A stretch of DNA of 64,000 nt from NCBI GenBank assembly GCA_910576345.1, contig CAJTIT010000018.1:1-64000 (forward strand), read 5' to 3'. A program made the translations under genes and the position numbers. Under the pieces are notes generated by a model, which was not told the origin of the DNA, did no database searches, and saw nothing but the letters and a program-made list of their open reading frames with translations. This stretch comes from Erysipelotrichales bacterium. Lineage in GTDB: Bacteria > Bacillota_I > Bacilli_A > Erysipelotrichales > Erysipelotrichaceae. Shown piece after piece: positions 8,251 through 17,351 of this stretch (position 1 is the stretch's first letter; the number at the start of each line of letters is the position of its first letter).

Positions 8251-9387
8251 TTATATTTTTGAAAATGTAGTAATTGTTTTCATAATCGCATATGTGGCAG
8301 CTTCCAATTTCTGACCTGCCATCTCCAAGGCTTGCTGAAATGTCATGGCGCGATCTGCGATACTAAAAATCCCGGCAAATCCTAATGCATACAATTCCTG
8401 ATATCCAAGCCCCAATGCTCCAGAAATGCAGATAGTTGGCTTTTGATACGGTTTCGCCAATTCCAATATGCCTACAGGAACCTTACCAAAAGCCGTCTGG
8501 CGATCTGTCTGACCTTCTCCGGTGATAACGAAATCACAATTTTGAATGACTTCTCGAATATCGCTGTATTCAAATAACAGCTCAATACCAGGTCGCATAG
8601 TCGCATGTAGGATTCCAATTAACACCGCACCGATACCGCCTGCAGCCCCACCTCCGGGAAACATATTGATATCTACATGTAGATACCGCATCATCTGATT
8701 ACGGTAATTCTCCATTCCCATGTCCAATTTTCTAATTTGATTTGGAAATAATCCTTTTTGCTTTCCAAATACATATGTGGCACCATCTTCACCCAATAAA
8801 TGATTTTTTACATCGCATGCAGCGATCAATTCAATACTTTCCAATTTTTCCAATCGATTGAAATCAATATATTGTATTTTCTCCAAATTCATTGCCTGTG
8901 GTGATAAATACTTATGAGAACGATCATAAAATCGACACCCAAGCGCTTGTAACAAACCCATTCCGCCATCGTTGGTCGCACTTCCACCCAATCCGACAAT
9001 AATTTTTTTACACCCTCGACGTACTGCATCCAATATTACGGTACCTACCCCATAACTAGACCCAAACAATGGCGTGCGTTTCTCCCGTGGCGTCATGCTC
9101 AATCCAATAATGTTGGCAACTTCAATCACTGCCGTTGCACCGTCATCAATCAGTGCATACGTCGTATGAATCCTTCTTCCATATGCATCGGTAGTCGATA
9201 CACTGACACGTTGTCCATGACAAGTGTGAAGGAACGCATCCACGCTTCCTTCACCGCCATCTGCAATGCAGTATTTTCTAACATCGATTGTTTCATCTAC
9301 CTGATGAATTGCCGTTTCCATATGATCAGCAACTTCTTCAGAAGTCATGCAGCTTTTGAAAGAGTCGCACGCAACTACGATTTTCAT
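8251..9387 (-). CDS. glxK: Glycerate kinase (GlxK/GarK family)
   Basis: 378 residues, full length for the family that phosphorylates D-glycerate with ATP (2- or 3-kinase; most members of this family are 2-kinases) to feed glycolysis. Recognisable parts: MKIVVACDSFKSCMTSEEVA at the start, IADGGEGSVDAF near 41-52, GLGGSATNDGGMG near 130-142, FPGGGAAGGIGA near 240, and TGEGQTDRQTAFGK near 290. ATG at 9387 follows directly on the TGA of the preceding symporter gene with AGGAG inside it, so the two are translationally coupled. No glycerate-producing gene is nearby. Confidence 0.92.
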   Translation of the reverse strand: MKIVVACDSFKSCMTSEEVADHMETAIHQVDETIDVRKYCIADGGEGSVDAFLHTCHGQRVSVSTTDAYGRRIHTTYALIDDGATAVIEVANIIGLSMTPREKRTPLFGSSYGVGTVILDAVRRGCKKIIVGLGGSATNDGGMGLLQALGCRFYDRSHKYLSPQAMNLEKIQYIDFNRLEKLESIELIAACDVKNHLLGEDGATYVFGKQKGLFPNQIRKLDMGMENYRNQMMRYLHVDINMFPGGGAAGGIGAVLIGILHATMRPGIELLFEYSDIREVIQNCDFVITGEGQTDRQTAFGKVPVGILELAKPYQKPTICISGALGLGYQELYALGFAGIFSIADRAMTFQQALEMAGQKLEAATYAIMKTITTFSKI

Positions 9388-10737
9388 TCAATCACTCCTA
9401 TTATGTTTTACATATTCTTTCGTTAATTTTACCACAATTCCATGTAAAATTACCAGTGAAATTAAATTGGGAATACTCATCAATCCATTCAGCGTATCCG
9501 CAATCTCCCATACATAATGAAGATCCATCAGCGTTCCCATTATCAATAGGCACAAAAACACAATTTGATAACAGCGCAATACCCGTTTCCAAGTGAACAA
9601 ATAACGAATGCATTCTTCCGCATAATAATACCAGCCAAGAATAGAAGGAAGCGCAAAAGCCACAATAGATATTGCGAACAAAACACCGCCGAATGTTCCA
9701 AATCCTTGTTCAAAACATGCAATGACAAGTGCAACGCCATCCATTCCCTGATTCAATAATCCACTGGTTAAAATCACCAGTGCAGTCAATGTGCATACAA
9801 CAACGGTATCAAAAAAAACTTCAAAGATTCCCCAAAATCCCTGTTCAACCGGATGTACATCCACAACCGCCGCATGAGAAATCGGAGAACTTCCCATACC
9901 GGCCTCATGTGAGAATACACCTCGGCTGATTCCATAATGCATTGCTTTGGTGATCGCAAATCCGCCAACACCGCCAATACCCGCAGTAAAAGAAAATGCA
10001 TCGTTTATAACCAAAACAATGGCTGATACAATTCGATCACTATGGATGATCAATAAATAAATACAAGCAGCCAAATATAAGATAGAAATCAAAGGAATGG
10101 CAATTTCATTAAACTTCATGATTCGCTTTGCACTGCCCCATATGATACTTGCAACCATTATAGCTAAGATGATACCGATCCATATCGGATGAATGTCCAC
10201 ATAAGACAATATGGACATGGCTATCGTATTGGCAGGTGTTAAATTACCGATACCAAAGGATGCAAAAATACATAACAAAGCAAATATAACACCCAGCAGT
10301 TTCATATGGCAGCCATATTCCAACGTCGTCATAGGTCCACCCAAATAGCTTCCGTCACTTTGCCTTTGACGAAAATAAATAGCCAGCACGACTTCTGCAA
10401 ATTTTGTCATCATGCCAAGCAGTGCGCTGATCCACATCCAAAACAATGCGCCGGCTCCTCCAATCGTCAATGCAGTGGCCACACCAATAACGCTACCGAC
10501 TCCAAGCGTACCAGCAAGTGCAGTGGAAACGGCCTGAAAGGAAGTAACACCATGAGACTTAGATTGCTTTTGAAACAATTTTTTTATGGTCTTTTGATAG
10601 ATCAATCTTATATGAAAAATCAAAAAACAATTTGTTCTAAGAAACAGAAATGCACCTGTCATCAATAAAAAACAAATCATTGCCTTGCCCCAAACAAACG
10701 AATTCAACAATTCATTGATCATCCATAATTTGCTCAT
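9388..10737 (-). CDS. AGCS-family sodium/alanine(glycine) symporter
   Basis: 449 residues, about 10-11 transmembrane helices. Family motifs are clear: SFQAVSTALAGTLGVGSVIGVATA near 64-88, GGPMTTLEYG near 132 and ...GIGGVGGFAITKAMHYGISRGVFSHEAGMGSSPI near 255-285. AGCS proteins import alanine, glycine or serine with Na+. Its coupling to glycerate kinase (stop and start abut) could hint at serine/glycerate use, but this is inference. ATG at 10737 follows a weak AGAGAT site. Confidence 0.9.
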   Translation of the reverse strand: MSKLWMINELLNSFVWGKAMICFLLMTGAFLFLRTNCFLIFHIRLIYQKTIKKLFQKQSKSHGVTSFQAVSTALAGTLGVGSVIGVATALTIGGAGALFWMWISALLGMMTKFAEVVLAIYFRQRQSDGSYLGGPMTTLEYGCHMKLLGVIFALLCIFASFGIGNLTPANTIAMSILSYVDIHPIWIGIILAIMVASIIWGSAKRIMKFNEIAIPLISILYLAACIYLLIIHSDRIVSAIVLVINDAFSFTAGIGGVGGFAITKAMHYGISRGVFSHEAGMGSSPISHAAVVDVHPVEQGFWGIFEVFFDTVVVCTLTALVILTSGLLNQGMDGVALVIACFEQGFGTFGGVLFAISIVAFALPSILGWYYYAEECIRYLFTWKRVLRCYQIVFLCLLIMGTLMDLHYVWEIADTLNGLMSIPNLISLVILHGIVVKLTKEYVKHNRSD

Positions 10738-10911
10738 AACATTTTCATCTCTTTCCTATATATGTATATGCCAGCTATTTTCATCAATATGATGATAATT
10801 TAAAAGTAATGAACATGTTATTCTTTCTATCCTTATATATAATATATTTTCATCGCACCGATCTTTTTTGTTTTTTACTCAACAATACAGTTTATTTTTT
10901 ATAAATATTTG

Positions 10912-10933
10912 ATATAATAGTGAAGTAAGGAGG
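10912..10933 (+). promoter_or_regulatory. -10 box and ribosome binding site before the transglycosylase gene
   Basis: TATAAT (about 10913-10918) with no convincing -35, followed by AAGGAGG at 10927-10933. The distance between them is short, so the 5' leader is only a few bases long. The Shine-Dalgarno position decides for the TTG start at 10942 rather than the GTG at 10933, which overlaps it. Confidence 0.55.
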
Positions 10934-10941
10934 TGCGGCTC

Positions 10942-11637
10942 TTGCATTGGAAACGAATAATGATTGGAATTGCTTTGTTATTTTCCATAGCGATTGGTAG
11001 TATTGTATCAATGGGATTTATCCGTTATGAAACACTCATTCATGAAATTCCGCTGGAACAAGCGATCAAAGATATAAAAAGCGATCCCAATTATACATCC
11101 TTGGATGAAATCAGTGACGACTTCCTGCAAGCACTTTTAGCGGTAGAAGATCCTTCATTTTATGATCATCACGGAATCGTACTCTCCAATATTGTAGAAG
11201 CGTTCTTTACCAATTTAAAAGAACAGGATTTGGTTATGGGAGGCAGCACCATTACGCAGCAGCTTTCCAAAAACATTTATTTGGATCAACAAAAAACATT
11301 TCAGCGTAAAATCGCAGAACTATTCTTCGTTCATGATTTAGAAGGATCATTGACCAAAGATGAAATATTGGAACTGTATGTCAATATCATTTATTTTGGC
11401 GACGGCTATTATGGCATCAAAGAAGCAAGTGAAGGATATTTCAAAACTTCACCTAAAAACTTGACAATGGCACAATCCACCTTATTAGCCGGGCTTCCGC
11501 AAGCACCTGCAGTCTACCAACTAAGTGATGGGATGCCATTAGCCAAACAGCGTCAACGAATCGTATTGGATGCGATGGTCACACAAAAACTAATATCTGA
11601 TTTACAATCAAATTCTATATATCATCAACCGATTTAA
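10942..11637 (+). CDS. Monofunctional peptidoglycan glycosyltransferase (GT51)
   Basis: 231 residues. One N-terminal transmembrane anchor (about 5-25) and then only a GT51 domain with its conserved blocks: VEDPSFYDHHG near 70-80 (catalytic Glu), GGSTITQQL near 103-111, KIAELFF near 128, and ELYVNIIYFGDGYYGI near 150-165. No transpeptidase domain follows, so it polymerises lipid II like MtgA/SgtB without cross-linking. A complete class A PBP occurs 8 kb away (19033-21822). TTG start with AAGGAGG 8 bases upstream. Confidence 0.88.
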   Translation: MHWKRIMIGIALLFSIAIGSIVSMGFIRYETLIHEIPLEQAIKDIKSDPNYTSLDEISDDFLQALLAVEDPSFYDHHGIVLSNIVEAFFTNLKEQDLVMGGSTITQQLSKNIYLDQQKTFQRKIAELFFVHDLEGSLTKDEILELYVNIIYFGDGYYGIKEASEGYFKTSPKNLTMAQSTLLAGLPQAPAVYQLSDGMPLAKQRQRIVLDAMVTQKLISDLQSNSIYHQPI

Positions 11638-11656
11638 TTGGTTGATTTTCTTTTTC
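11624..11656 (+). terminator. Terminator after the transglycosylase gene
   Basis: Stem ATCAACC / GGTTGAT (11624-11630, 11640-11646) with the stop codon in the loop, followed by TTTCTTTTTCT. Confidence 0.8.
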
Positions 11657-12103
11657 TATCAACAATCACTTATATAAACCTTAATTATAACAATTCTAAT
11701 TTTGATATATTCTAATTATACATTATATTATATATATCAAAATGTAAGAAGATTCTCTATTTATGAAACTTTTTTCTATAAAAGATATTTTAGAAGTATA
11801 TGCAAATAACAAGATGTACACCTTCACGATACTGTACTCATCTTTTATCTTTGAAAGTTTCATTGTTCAAATTATCTTGATGAAATCTTATCTTTCAAAT
11901 GTAAAAATACCTTTCTTTCTCAGTTTTGCACTTTTGCTTGTGAATGTAACAGAAATACAAAAAGTCAATTATGTGAAATTTTAAAATATTTTTTAGGTTT
12001 TATTGTTTTATGATTATCATAATATCCTATTAACATACGCCTTTCTTAACCTTTAACACTCTAAAGGCTTAAATGCTAAAATATGTGAAAATATGTGAAA
12101 CGC
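11657..12103. other. AT-rich intergenic region without a supported gene
   Basis: About 450 bases of very AT-rich sequence. A 73-codon ORF (11763-11984) has no ribosome binding site and looks like chance low-complexity reading. The right end holds a perfect tandem copy of the 10-mer ATATGTGAAA (12081-12100) next to the -35 of the following gene. Nothing else is recognisable. Confidence 0.6.
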
Positions 12104-12133
12104 TTGCATCAAACAGGGTTTCTAGTGTAGAAT
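12104..12133 (+). promoter_or_regulatory. Promoter of the NlpC/P60 gene
   Basis: TTGCAT (12104-12109), 18-base spacer, TAGAAT (12128-12133). The tandem ATATGTGAAA repeat ends three bases upstream of the -35 box, a usual place for an OmpR-type activator. Confidence 0.65.
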
Positions 12134-12161
12134 GTGCCATGTCAAACATAGGAGGTGTCGT

Positions 12162-13295
12162 ATGACAGGTAAAAACGATAACGTTAATTACAAACCAATG
12201 TTCTTATTATCGGCTATGTTTATGGGAATCATCGGATCCGGTTTTATGTCAAAAGAAGACGCACCGATTCAAGATGCACCATCGATTTTACAACAAAAGG
12301 GCAATTTAAAATTATTAGATGAAAATCCAGTCGTAATTGCCGCTGGTGATATCGCATCCATCCAAAAGATTGCAAATACAGTCATGCCAGGAGAGTTGCC
12401 TGCTTTGGCAACACCACAATTTGTAAGTCAAAATGGTTTGACTTCGATTTATCAAATTGGAGATTTTGAATTTACATTCGAAAACTTCGATTTAAAACGT
12501 TCAAGTGAACAAGTTATTTTTGTATCCGTGAAAAAGAATGCAGGATTCGCTGCGACAAAGGAAGATGTGCTTACTTTGAACGCAATGAATGAAGAAAGCA
12601 ATTTTGTGAATAACGCAGCAAGTGGTGAAATGATTTCCACTTATAAATTAAAAGTCAGCGTAAAAGATGAAATAAAGCCAGTGATTACAGTATCACAAGA
12701 TGAAGATGTCATTACCGAGGGTGATGATTTCAACGCTGAAGATTATTTTATAAGCGCAGTTGACAATGTGGATGGCAATGTCAAGCATGAAACCGTTTCT
12801 GATGTTGATGCAGATGTTCCGGGTGAATATACAATCACGTATACTGCCAAGGATCGCGCCGGCAATAAAGCCAGTGCCAGTGTCAACATTACAGTAGAAG
12901 AAAAAGAAGAGCCTGTTTTGGCGGGTATAGAAAACAACCCATATGCATCTACTTCCGGGATGGATGTTTCAGGAAACAGTATTGCATCCGCCGCTTTGGC
13001 ACAAGTTGGATATGTACAAGATTGTACTGCCCTTGTCAGCAACGCATTGGCAGCACAAGGTATCTATTTCAGTGGATGGCCGGCAGATTATCTGTCTTTG
13101 GGAACCGTTGTTTCCGCGGCTGAGGCTCAGCCTGGTGATGTATTGTATTATGCCAATGGTGGAACCGGTTTGGCGCATGTCGCTATTTACTTAGGAAACG
13201 GACAAGCAGTACATGGTGGTTGGCATGGTGAAACCACTGTTGTATCTTCTGCATATGTAGGTTCAGGACCTGTATTTATACATATTGGTAAATAA
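12162..13295 (+). CDS. Secreted NlpC/P60 cell-wall hydrolase with Ig-like domain
   Basis: 377 residues. A hydrophobic segment near 13-27 acts as signal or anchor. Residues about 170-255 form a DUF5011/bacterial Ig-like repeat (KPVITVSQDEDVITEGDDFN...DNVDGNVKHETV...YTAKDRAGN). The C-terminal ~105 residues are an NlpC/P60 domain with catalytic Cys in QDCTALVSNAL, His in GLAHVAIYLGNG and a second His in AVHGGWHG. Such enzymes cut the stem peptide of peptidoglycan. ATG at 12162 follows AGGAGG by 6 bases; an in-frame ATG at 12132 lies inside the -10 box and is excluded. Monocistronic, closed by the terminator at 13294. Confidence 0.87.
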   Translation: MTGKNDNVNYKPMFLLSAMFMGIIGSGFMSKEDAPIQDAPSILQQKGNLKLLDENPVVIAAGDIASIQKIANTVMPGELPALATPQFVSQNGLTSIYQIGDFEFTFENFDLKRSSEQVIFVSVKKNAGFAATKEDVLTLNAMNEESNFVNNAASGEMISTYKLKVSVKDEIKPVITVSQDEDVITEGDDFNAEDYFISAVDNVDGNVKHETVSDVDADVPGEYTITYTAKDRAGNKASASVNITVEEKEEPVLAGIENNPYASTSGMDVSGNSIASAALAQVGYVQDCTALVSNALAAQGIYFSGWPADYLSLGTVVSAAEAQPGDVLYYANGGTGLAHVAIYLGNGQAVHGGWHGETTVVSSAYVGSGPVFIHIGK

Positions 13296-13327
13296 AAGCA
13301 TTGTGAGATTTCACGATGCTTTTATTT
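13294..13327. terminator. Bidirectional terminator
   Basis: Hairpin with AAAAGCAT / ATGCTTTT and an inner GTGA / TCAC, T-rich on both strands. It ends the NlpC/P60 gene on the plus strand and the converging nnr gene on the minus strand. Confidence 0.85.
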
Positions 13328-14824
13328 TTATCTATTTGTGTTCAAAAGATCATACAATGTATCCGGTATTCTATGAATCACGTCATGCGGCAAGATGGAA
13401 TACGTACTTTGTGTCTTTTTCAATTTATCCGCACAAGCAGCATGGAGATAAACACCTGTTACAGCCGCTGCTTCCATATTCTTGTTTTGCGCAAAAAAGC
13501 CACAAATCATTCCACACAGTACATCACCACTACCGCCGGTCGCCAATCCATCATTTCCTATCACATTGATATAGGAATGATTTCCATGGATAATCCATGT
13601 TTTTGTATCTTTCAGTACAAACGTTGCTTGCGGAAAGCGTTTTTGCAGTTCATAAAAGCGTTCTAGAGGCGTTTTTTTCAGTTTTTCCATCTCTGTATCT
13701 AGTAAATAAGAAACCTCCTTAGGATGCGGTGTAAAAAGTGTAGGAGCGAAACGTTTTCCATGGATTTGACGCTTTCCTAACAAGTAAAGAGCATCTCCAT
13801 CAAAAATACAAGGACGCTCACTTTGATAAACTTGTGCAGTCAGCCATGCCCCATCTTCATCTCTACCTAAACCGTTACCAATGACAATACAGTCAAATTG
13901 CCGCAAAAAGGATTGAAATGCATCTTTATCATGTTCATCGGGCAACACATGCGTGATTGCCTCTGGTGCACAAACGGCCAACGCATCGCATACGGAATGA
14001 TTGCTCATAACATGTAATGTCCCTAAACCGCATCGAAGTGCTGCCTTGGCCGCCAAAATGATAGCTCCACTCATTCCCTGTCGACCACCAATCATCAATG
14101 CGCTTCCATACGTGCCTTTATGAGAATTCAGTTTCCTTTTTGGTAACATGGAACAAAACAAGGATGCGTTAATGATTCTTGTGCCAGTATAGCTTCGTTC
14201 CACCACATATGGCATATGAATATCCGCAATTTGTATTTTGCCACTAACTTCCACGCCTTGTTGAAGATAAAGACCGCACTTCCCTGCCGCAAAAGTAATT
14301 GTTTCATCCGCATGCACGCAACATCCCATGATTTGACCGCTGTCCGCATGCAAGCCGCTGGGTATATCGCAGGCAATCACATATGCCTGCTGTGCATTGA
14401 TCCAGTCAATTAGTTTTTCATCATCACCGCTGATCACACGATTCAATCCAGTACCAAATATGCAGTCGACAATGACGTCAAATGACGGATTTTGTGGAAG
14501 TTGATTCTGTATTTTTATGCCCATTTTGTTTAATATGTCCACTTGTGTCTGCACATCTTTAGAAAATGTGTGATTTGCTGGTTTTTGAAATACATATACC
14601 TGATGTGACGTGCGTTCTAGCAACCGCGCTAACGCAAGACCATCTCCCCCATTGTTACCATGTCCACACATGATTACAATGGATACGGTATGTCCTTGTG
14701 CAATACGCTTGATTGCTTCGTAAAGTGCCAAAGCCGCATGTTCCATTAACAATATTGTTAAAACGCCGCATGCGTTCGCCTGCTCATCCATTTCTCTAAT
14801 TTCATTGGCCGGATATAGGTACAT
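13328..14824 (-). CDS. nnr: Bifunctional NAD(P)H-hydrate repair enzyme (epimerase + dehydratase)
   Basis: 498 residues, a fusion of two activities. Residues 1-~215 are the YjeF_N epimerase (GHGNNGGDGLALAR near 54-67; DCIFGTGLNR near 125) that interconverts R and S forms of damaged NAD(P)HX. Residues ~225-498 are the ribokinase-like ADP-dependent dehydratase (KGTYGSALMIGGRQGMSGAI near 232; GNDGLATGGSGDVLCG near 430) that restores NAD(P)H. ATG at 14824 follows AAGGTGG. It is divergent from coaBC, so two genes of nicotinamide/coenzyme metabolism share an intergenic region. Confidence 0.93.
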   Translation of the reverse strand: MYLYPANEIREMDEQANACGVLTILLMEHAALALYEAIKRIAQGHTVSIVIMCGHGNNGGDGLALARLLERTSHQVYVFQKPANHTFSKDVQTQVDILNKMGIKIQNQLPQNPSFDVIVDCIFGTGLNRVISGDDEKLIDWINAQQAYVIACDIPSGLHADSGQIMGCCVHADETITFAAGKCGLYLQQGVEVSGKIQIADIHMPYVVERSYTGTRIINASLFCSMLPKRKLNSHKGTYGSALMIGGRQGMSGAIILAAKAALRCGLGTLHVMSNHSVCDALAVCAPEAITHVLPDEHDKDAFQSFLRQFDCIVIGNGLGRDEDGAWLTAQVYQSERPCIFDGDALYLLGKRQIHGKRFAPTLFTPHPKEVSYLLDTEMEKLKKTPLERFYELQKRFPQATFVLKDTKTWIIHGNHSYINVIGNDGLATGGSGDVLCGMICGFFAQNKNMEAAAVTGVYLHAACADKLKKTQSTYSILPHDVIHRIPDTLYDLLNTNR

Positions 14825-14971
14825 GACACCACCTTCTTTCTTTCATCTATTATATACCAATCATTCTTATTTGTATCCGTCTATTTGAAAAAGAAAGAGA
14901 AAGGCAATGTGTTGTTCAATTTTCGTTATGTTTTAATGGAATTCCACTTTGGTAAAAATTTCACAATGCAG

Positions 14972-15000
14972 TTGTGTTGCACATCAAAAAGCGTTATAAT
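14972..15000 (+). promoter_or_regulatory. coaBC-coaX promoter
   Basis: TTGTGT (14972-14977), 17-base spacer, TATAAT (14995-15000), 31 bases before the coaBC start. Confidence 0.7.
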
Positions 15001-15031
15001 GATGCTTGATTAAAACAAAGAGGTTAGAAAA

Positions 15032-16246
15032 ATGGAAAACAAAAAAACAATTGTGATGGGCGTTACGGGTGGTATTGCCGCTTTCAAAGCTGCCCAATTA
15101 ACAAGTAATTTCATAAAAAAGGGGTATGATGTTGAAGTCATCATGACCAAACACGCAACTGAATTCATCGCTCCCCTGACCTTTGAATCACTGACCAAAC
15201 ATAATGTAATGGTCTCCACCTTTGAAAAGGTACATGAGCGTAGCGTCAAACATATTTCCATTGCTCAACGCGCCGATGCTTTTGTAGTGGTGCCTGCAAC
15301 CGCTAATGTGATTGCGAAAATTGCACATGGATTGGCAGATGATATGTTGACGACAACATTTTTGGCCGCATCCTGTCCCAAAATCATTTGCCCGGCTATG
15401 AATACCGGGATGTATGAAAATATCGTTACGCAGCAAAATCTGGACTTGCTTCGCTCATATGGCTATACACTTGTAGAGCCGGAAAGCGGTTTTCTAGCAT
15501 GCGGCGATATGGGCAAAGGACGTCTGGCAGATATCTCCATTATTGAAGACGCAGTTGAAATGACACTGGTCAAAGAGAAACCGCTGTTAGGCAAACAAGT
15601 GCTGATCAGCGCTGGCCCCACACAGGAAGCACTTGATCCGGTACGCTTTCTGACCAATCATTCTTCAGGAAAAATGGGAGTTGCCTTAGCATGGTGGGCC
15701 AAAGCCATGGGCGCAGATGTTACGCTGGTACACGGCCCCATTCATGAGCGAATCCCTTATGATATCAAATCCATATCGATAAAGAGCGCTTGTGAAATGT
15801 TTTCGGTATTTCAAGAATTTTCACAAGACGCGGATATCATTATCAAAGCTGCGGCTGTTGGCGATTATCGCCCTGCGCAAACTGCCAATGACAAAATCAA
15901 AAAGAATGAAGAACAATTCTCTTTGCCACTCATGAAAAACCCTGATATTCTATCTTGGTTAGGTGAACATAAAAAAACAAATCAAGTCTTATGCGGATTT
16001 GCGATGGAAACACAAAATCTGCTTCAAAATGCAGAAAAAAAGCGTAAAGAAAAGCATTGTGATCTGCTTGTGGCAAACAATCTTTTAACAAAAGGTGCAG
16101 GATTTGGTAATGATACCAATGTTATCACTATATTAAGTAATCAAGAAATAAAAGAATATCCATGTATGAGCAAACTTGAGGCCAGTGATCATATTTGGCA
16201 GCACATTCTTGCAATAATGGAACAAAAAGGAGAATCATTATGCTAA
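15032..16246 (+). CDS. coaBC: Phosphopantothenoylcysteine decarboxylase / synthase
   Basis: 404 residues, full bifunctional length. The N-terminal flavoprotein CoaC has VTGGIAAFKA near 11-20, the catalytic His in KHISIAQRADA near 72, and PAMNTGMYEN near 127. The C-terminal CoaB (from about 185) has ISAGPTQEALDPVRFLTNHSSGKMG near 192-216 and KIKKN near 290. It joins cysteine to 4'-phosphopantothenate using CTP and decarboxylates the product in CoA synthesis. AGAGG precedes the ATG. It overlaps coaX by 7 bases. Confidence 0.95.
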   Translation: MENKKTIVMGVTGGIAAFKAAQLTSNFIKKGYDVEVIMTKHATEFIAPLTFESLTKHNVMVSTFEKVHERSVKHISIAQRADAFVVVPATANVIAKIAHGLADDMLTTTFLAASCPKIICPAMNTGMYENIVTQQNLDLLRSYGYTLVEPESGFLACGDMGKGRLADISIIEDAVEMTLVKEKPLLGKQVLISAGPTQEALDPVRFLTNHSSGKMGVALAWWAKAMGADVTLVHGPIHERIPYDIKSISIKSACEMFSVFQEFSQDADIIIKAAAVGDYRPAQTANDKIKKNEEQFSLPLMKNPDILSWLGEHKKTNQVLCGFAMETQNLLQNAEKKRKEKHCDLLVANNLLTKGAGFGNDTNVITILSNQEIKEYPCMSKLEASDHIWQHILAIMEQKGESLC

Positions 16247-17028
16247 TGGTCATGGACATTGGTAATACCAATATCACCATCGGAATTTATGATGAAGATC
16301 AATTATTGGCAAGCTATCGTCTTACCACCAAAATGAAACGCACCAGCGATGAATACGGGTTTATGATCATGAGCTTTCTCAATGCGACCAATATTGATGC
16401 TACACAAATACAAGATGTCATCGTATGCAGTGTTGTTCCAAAAGTGCAGCATTCTTTTAATAACGGCATACGCAAATACTTAAACAAAGAACCAATCATT
16501 GTAGGACCAGGCATCCGCACCGGCATTTCTGTACGCGCTGAAAATCCCAAGGCTGTTGGAGCGGATCGCATCGTGGATGCGGCTGGCGCATATCACGTAT
16601 ATGGCGGTCCTATCATGGTCATTGACTTCGGTACGGCGACCACCTATGATTTCATTGACAAAGATGGAATATTTGAATATGGATTGATTACTTTGGGGAT
16701 CGAAGCTGGCGCACAAGCCCTATGGTCACAAACCGCTAAACTCCCAGAGATTGAAATAAAAAAACCGAAAACCATCTTAAACAAAAGCACGATTACAAGT
16801 ATGCAGGCAGGACTTGTCTATGGTTATATTGGACAAAGTGAATACATCATTGCGAAAATGAAAGAGGAACTGCACACTGATATGAAAGTCGTTGCGACCG
16901 GGGGACTAGGCAAAATTATTTATCAGAACACCAAAATGATTGATATTTATGATCCGGATTTAACCTTCAAAGGTTTGAAGTATATTTATGATAAACATAT
17001 CAGTGAAAAAAACACACATAATAAGTAA
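16240..17028 (+). CDS. coaX: Type III pantothenate kinase
   Basis: 262 residues. The ASKHA-fold kinase shows MDIGNTNITIGIYD at the start, GPGIRTGISVR near 89-99, GADRIVDAAGAY near 107-118 and DFGTATTYDFI near 129-139. It makes 4'-phosphopantothenate, the substrate of the CoaBC pathway, and is typically not feedback-inhibited by CoA. ATG at 16240 follows AAAGGAG by 7 bases; a longer frame starting at 16195 has no site. Overlap with coaBC implies translational coupling of the pathway steps. Confidence 0.94.
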   Translation: MLMVMDIGNTNITIGIYDEDQLLASYRLTTKMKRTSDEYGFMIMSFLNATNIDATQIQDVIVCSVVPKVQHSFNNGIRKYLNKEPIIVGPGIRTGISVRAENPKAVGADRIVDAAGAYHVYGGPIMVIDFGTATTYDFIDKDGIFEYGLITLGIEAGAQALWSQTAKLPEIEIKKPKTILNKSTITSMQAGLVYGYIGQSEYIIAKMKEELHTDMKVVATGGLGKIIYQNTKMIDIYDPDLTFKGLKYIYDKHISEKNTHNK

Positions 17029-17036
17029 AACAAATG

Positions 17037-17063
17037 AAAACTCCTGTTCGTAGGAGTTTTTAA
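17037..17063 (+). terminator. Terminator after coaX
   Basis: Stem AAAACTCCT / AGGAGTTTT with a 6-base loop, followed by T. Confidence 0.88.
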
Positions 17064-17324
17064 TATATTCATTATCATGACAGTCATCTTAATGAAATGA
17101 CCAAAAACGAAAGATTTTATCCTCAGAAGCAGCAACTACACCATAAACTGAAATTTCTACACTAACACGTTTTACCATCTGGAATTTGAGGATGGAAACA
17201 CCTGTATTTAAAGAGCATCGCCAATATAAACAGCGCAATGATAAAGGCCAAGGCGCAAATAATACATCACTGTATCACCTACAAGAAACAGCTTGTCTTG
17301 CATAACGATCCGTTTGTATAAAGG

Positions 17325-17351
17325 TTATAAAACGCAAACGCTTATAAGCGT
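17325..17351 (-). terminator. Probable terminator of the YitT-family gene
   Basis: Minus strand: AAACGC / GCGTTT around TTATAA, overlapping the stop codon, followed by GCGTTTTAT. The T-run is short. The 280 bases between this hairpin and the coaX terminator show no gene. Confidence 0.5.

Noticed and set aside
11763-11984. 73-codon hydrophobic ORF upstream of the NlpC/P60 gene
   Set aside because: No ribosome binding site, extreme AT bias and no protein-like domain pattern; most likely chance.
17064-17324. Possible gene in the coaX-yitT interval
   Set aside because: All frames are short and lack ribosome binding sites; no relic recognisable.
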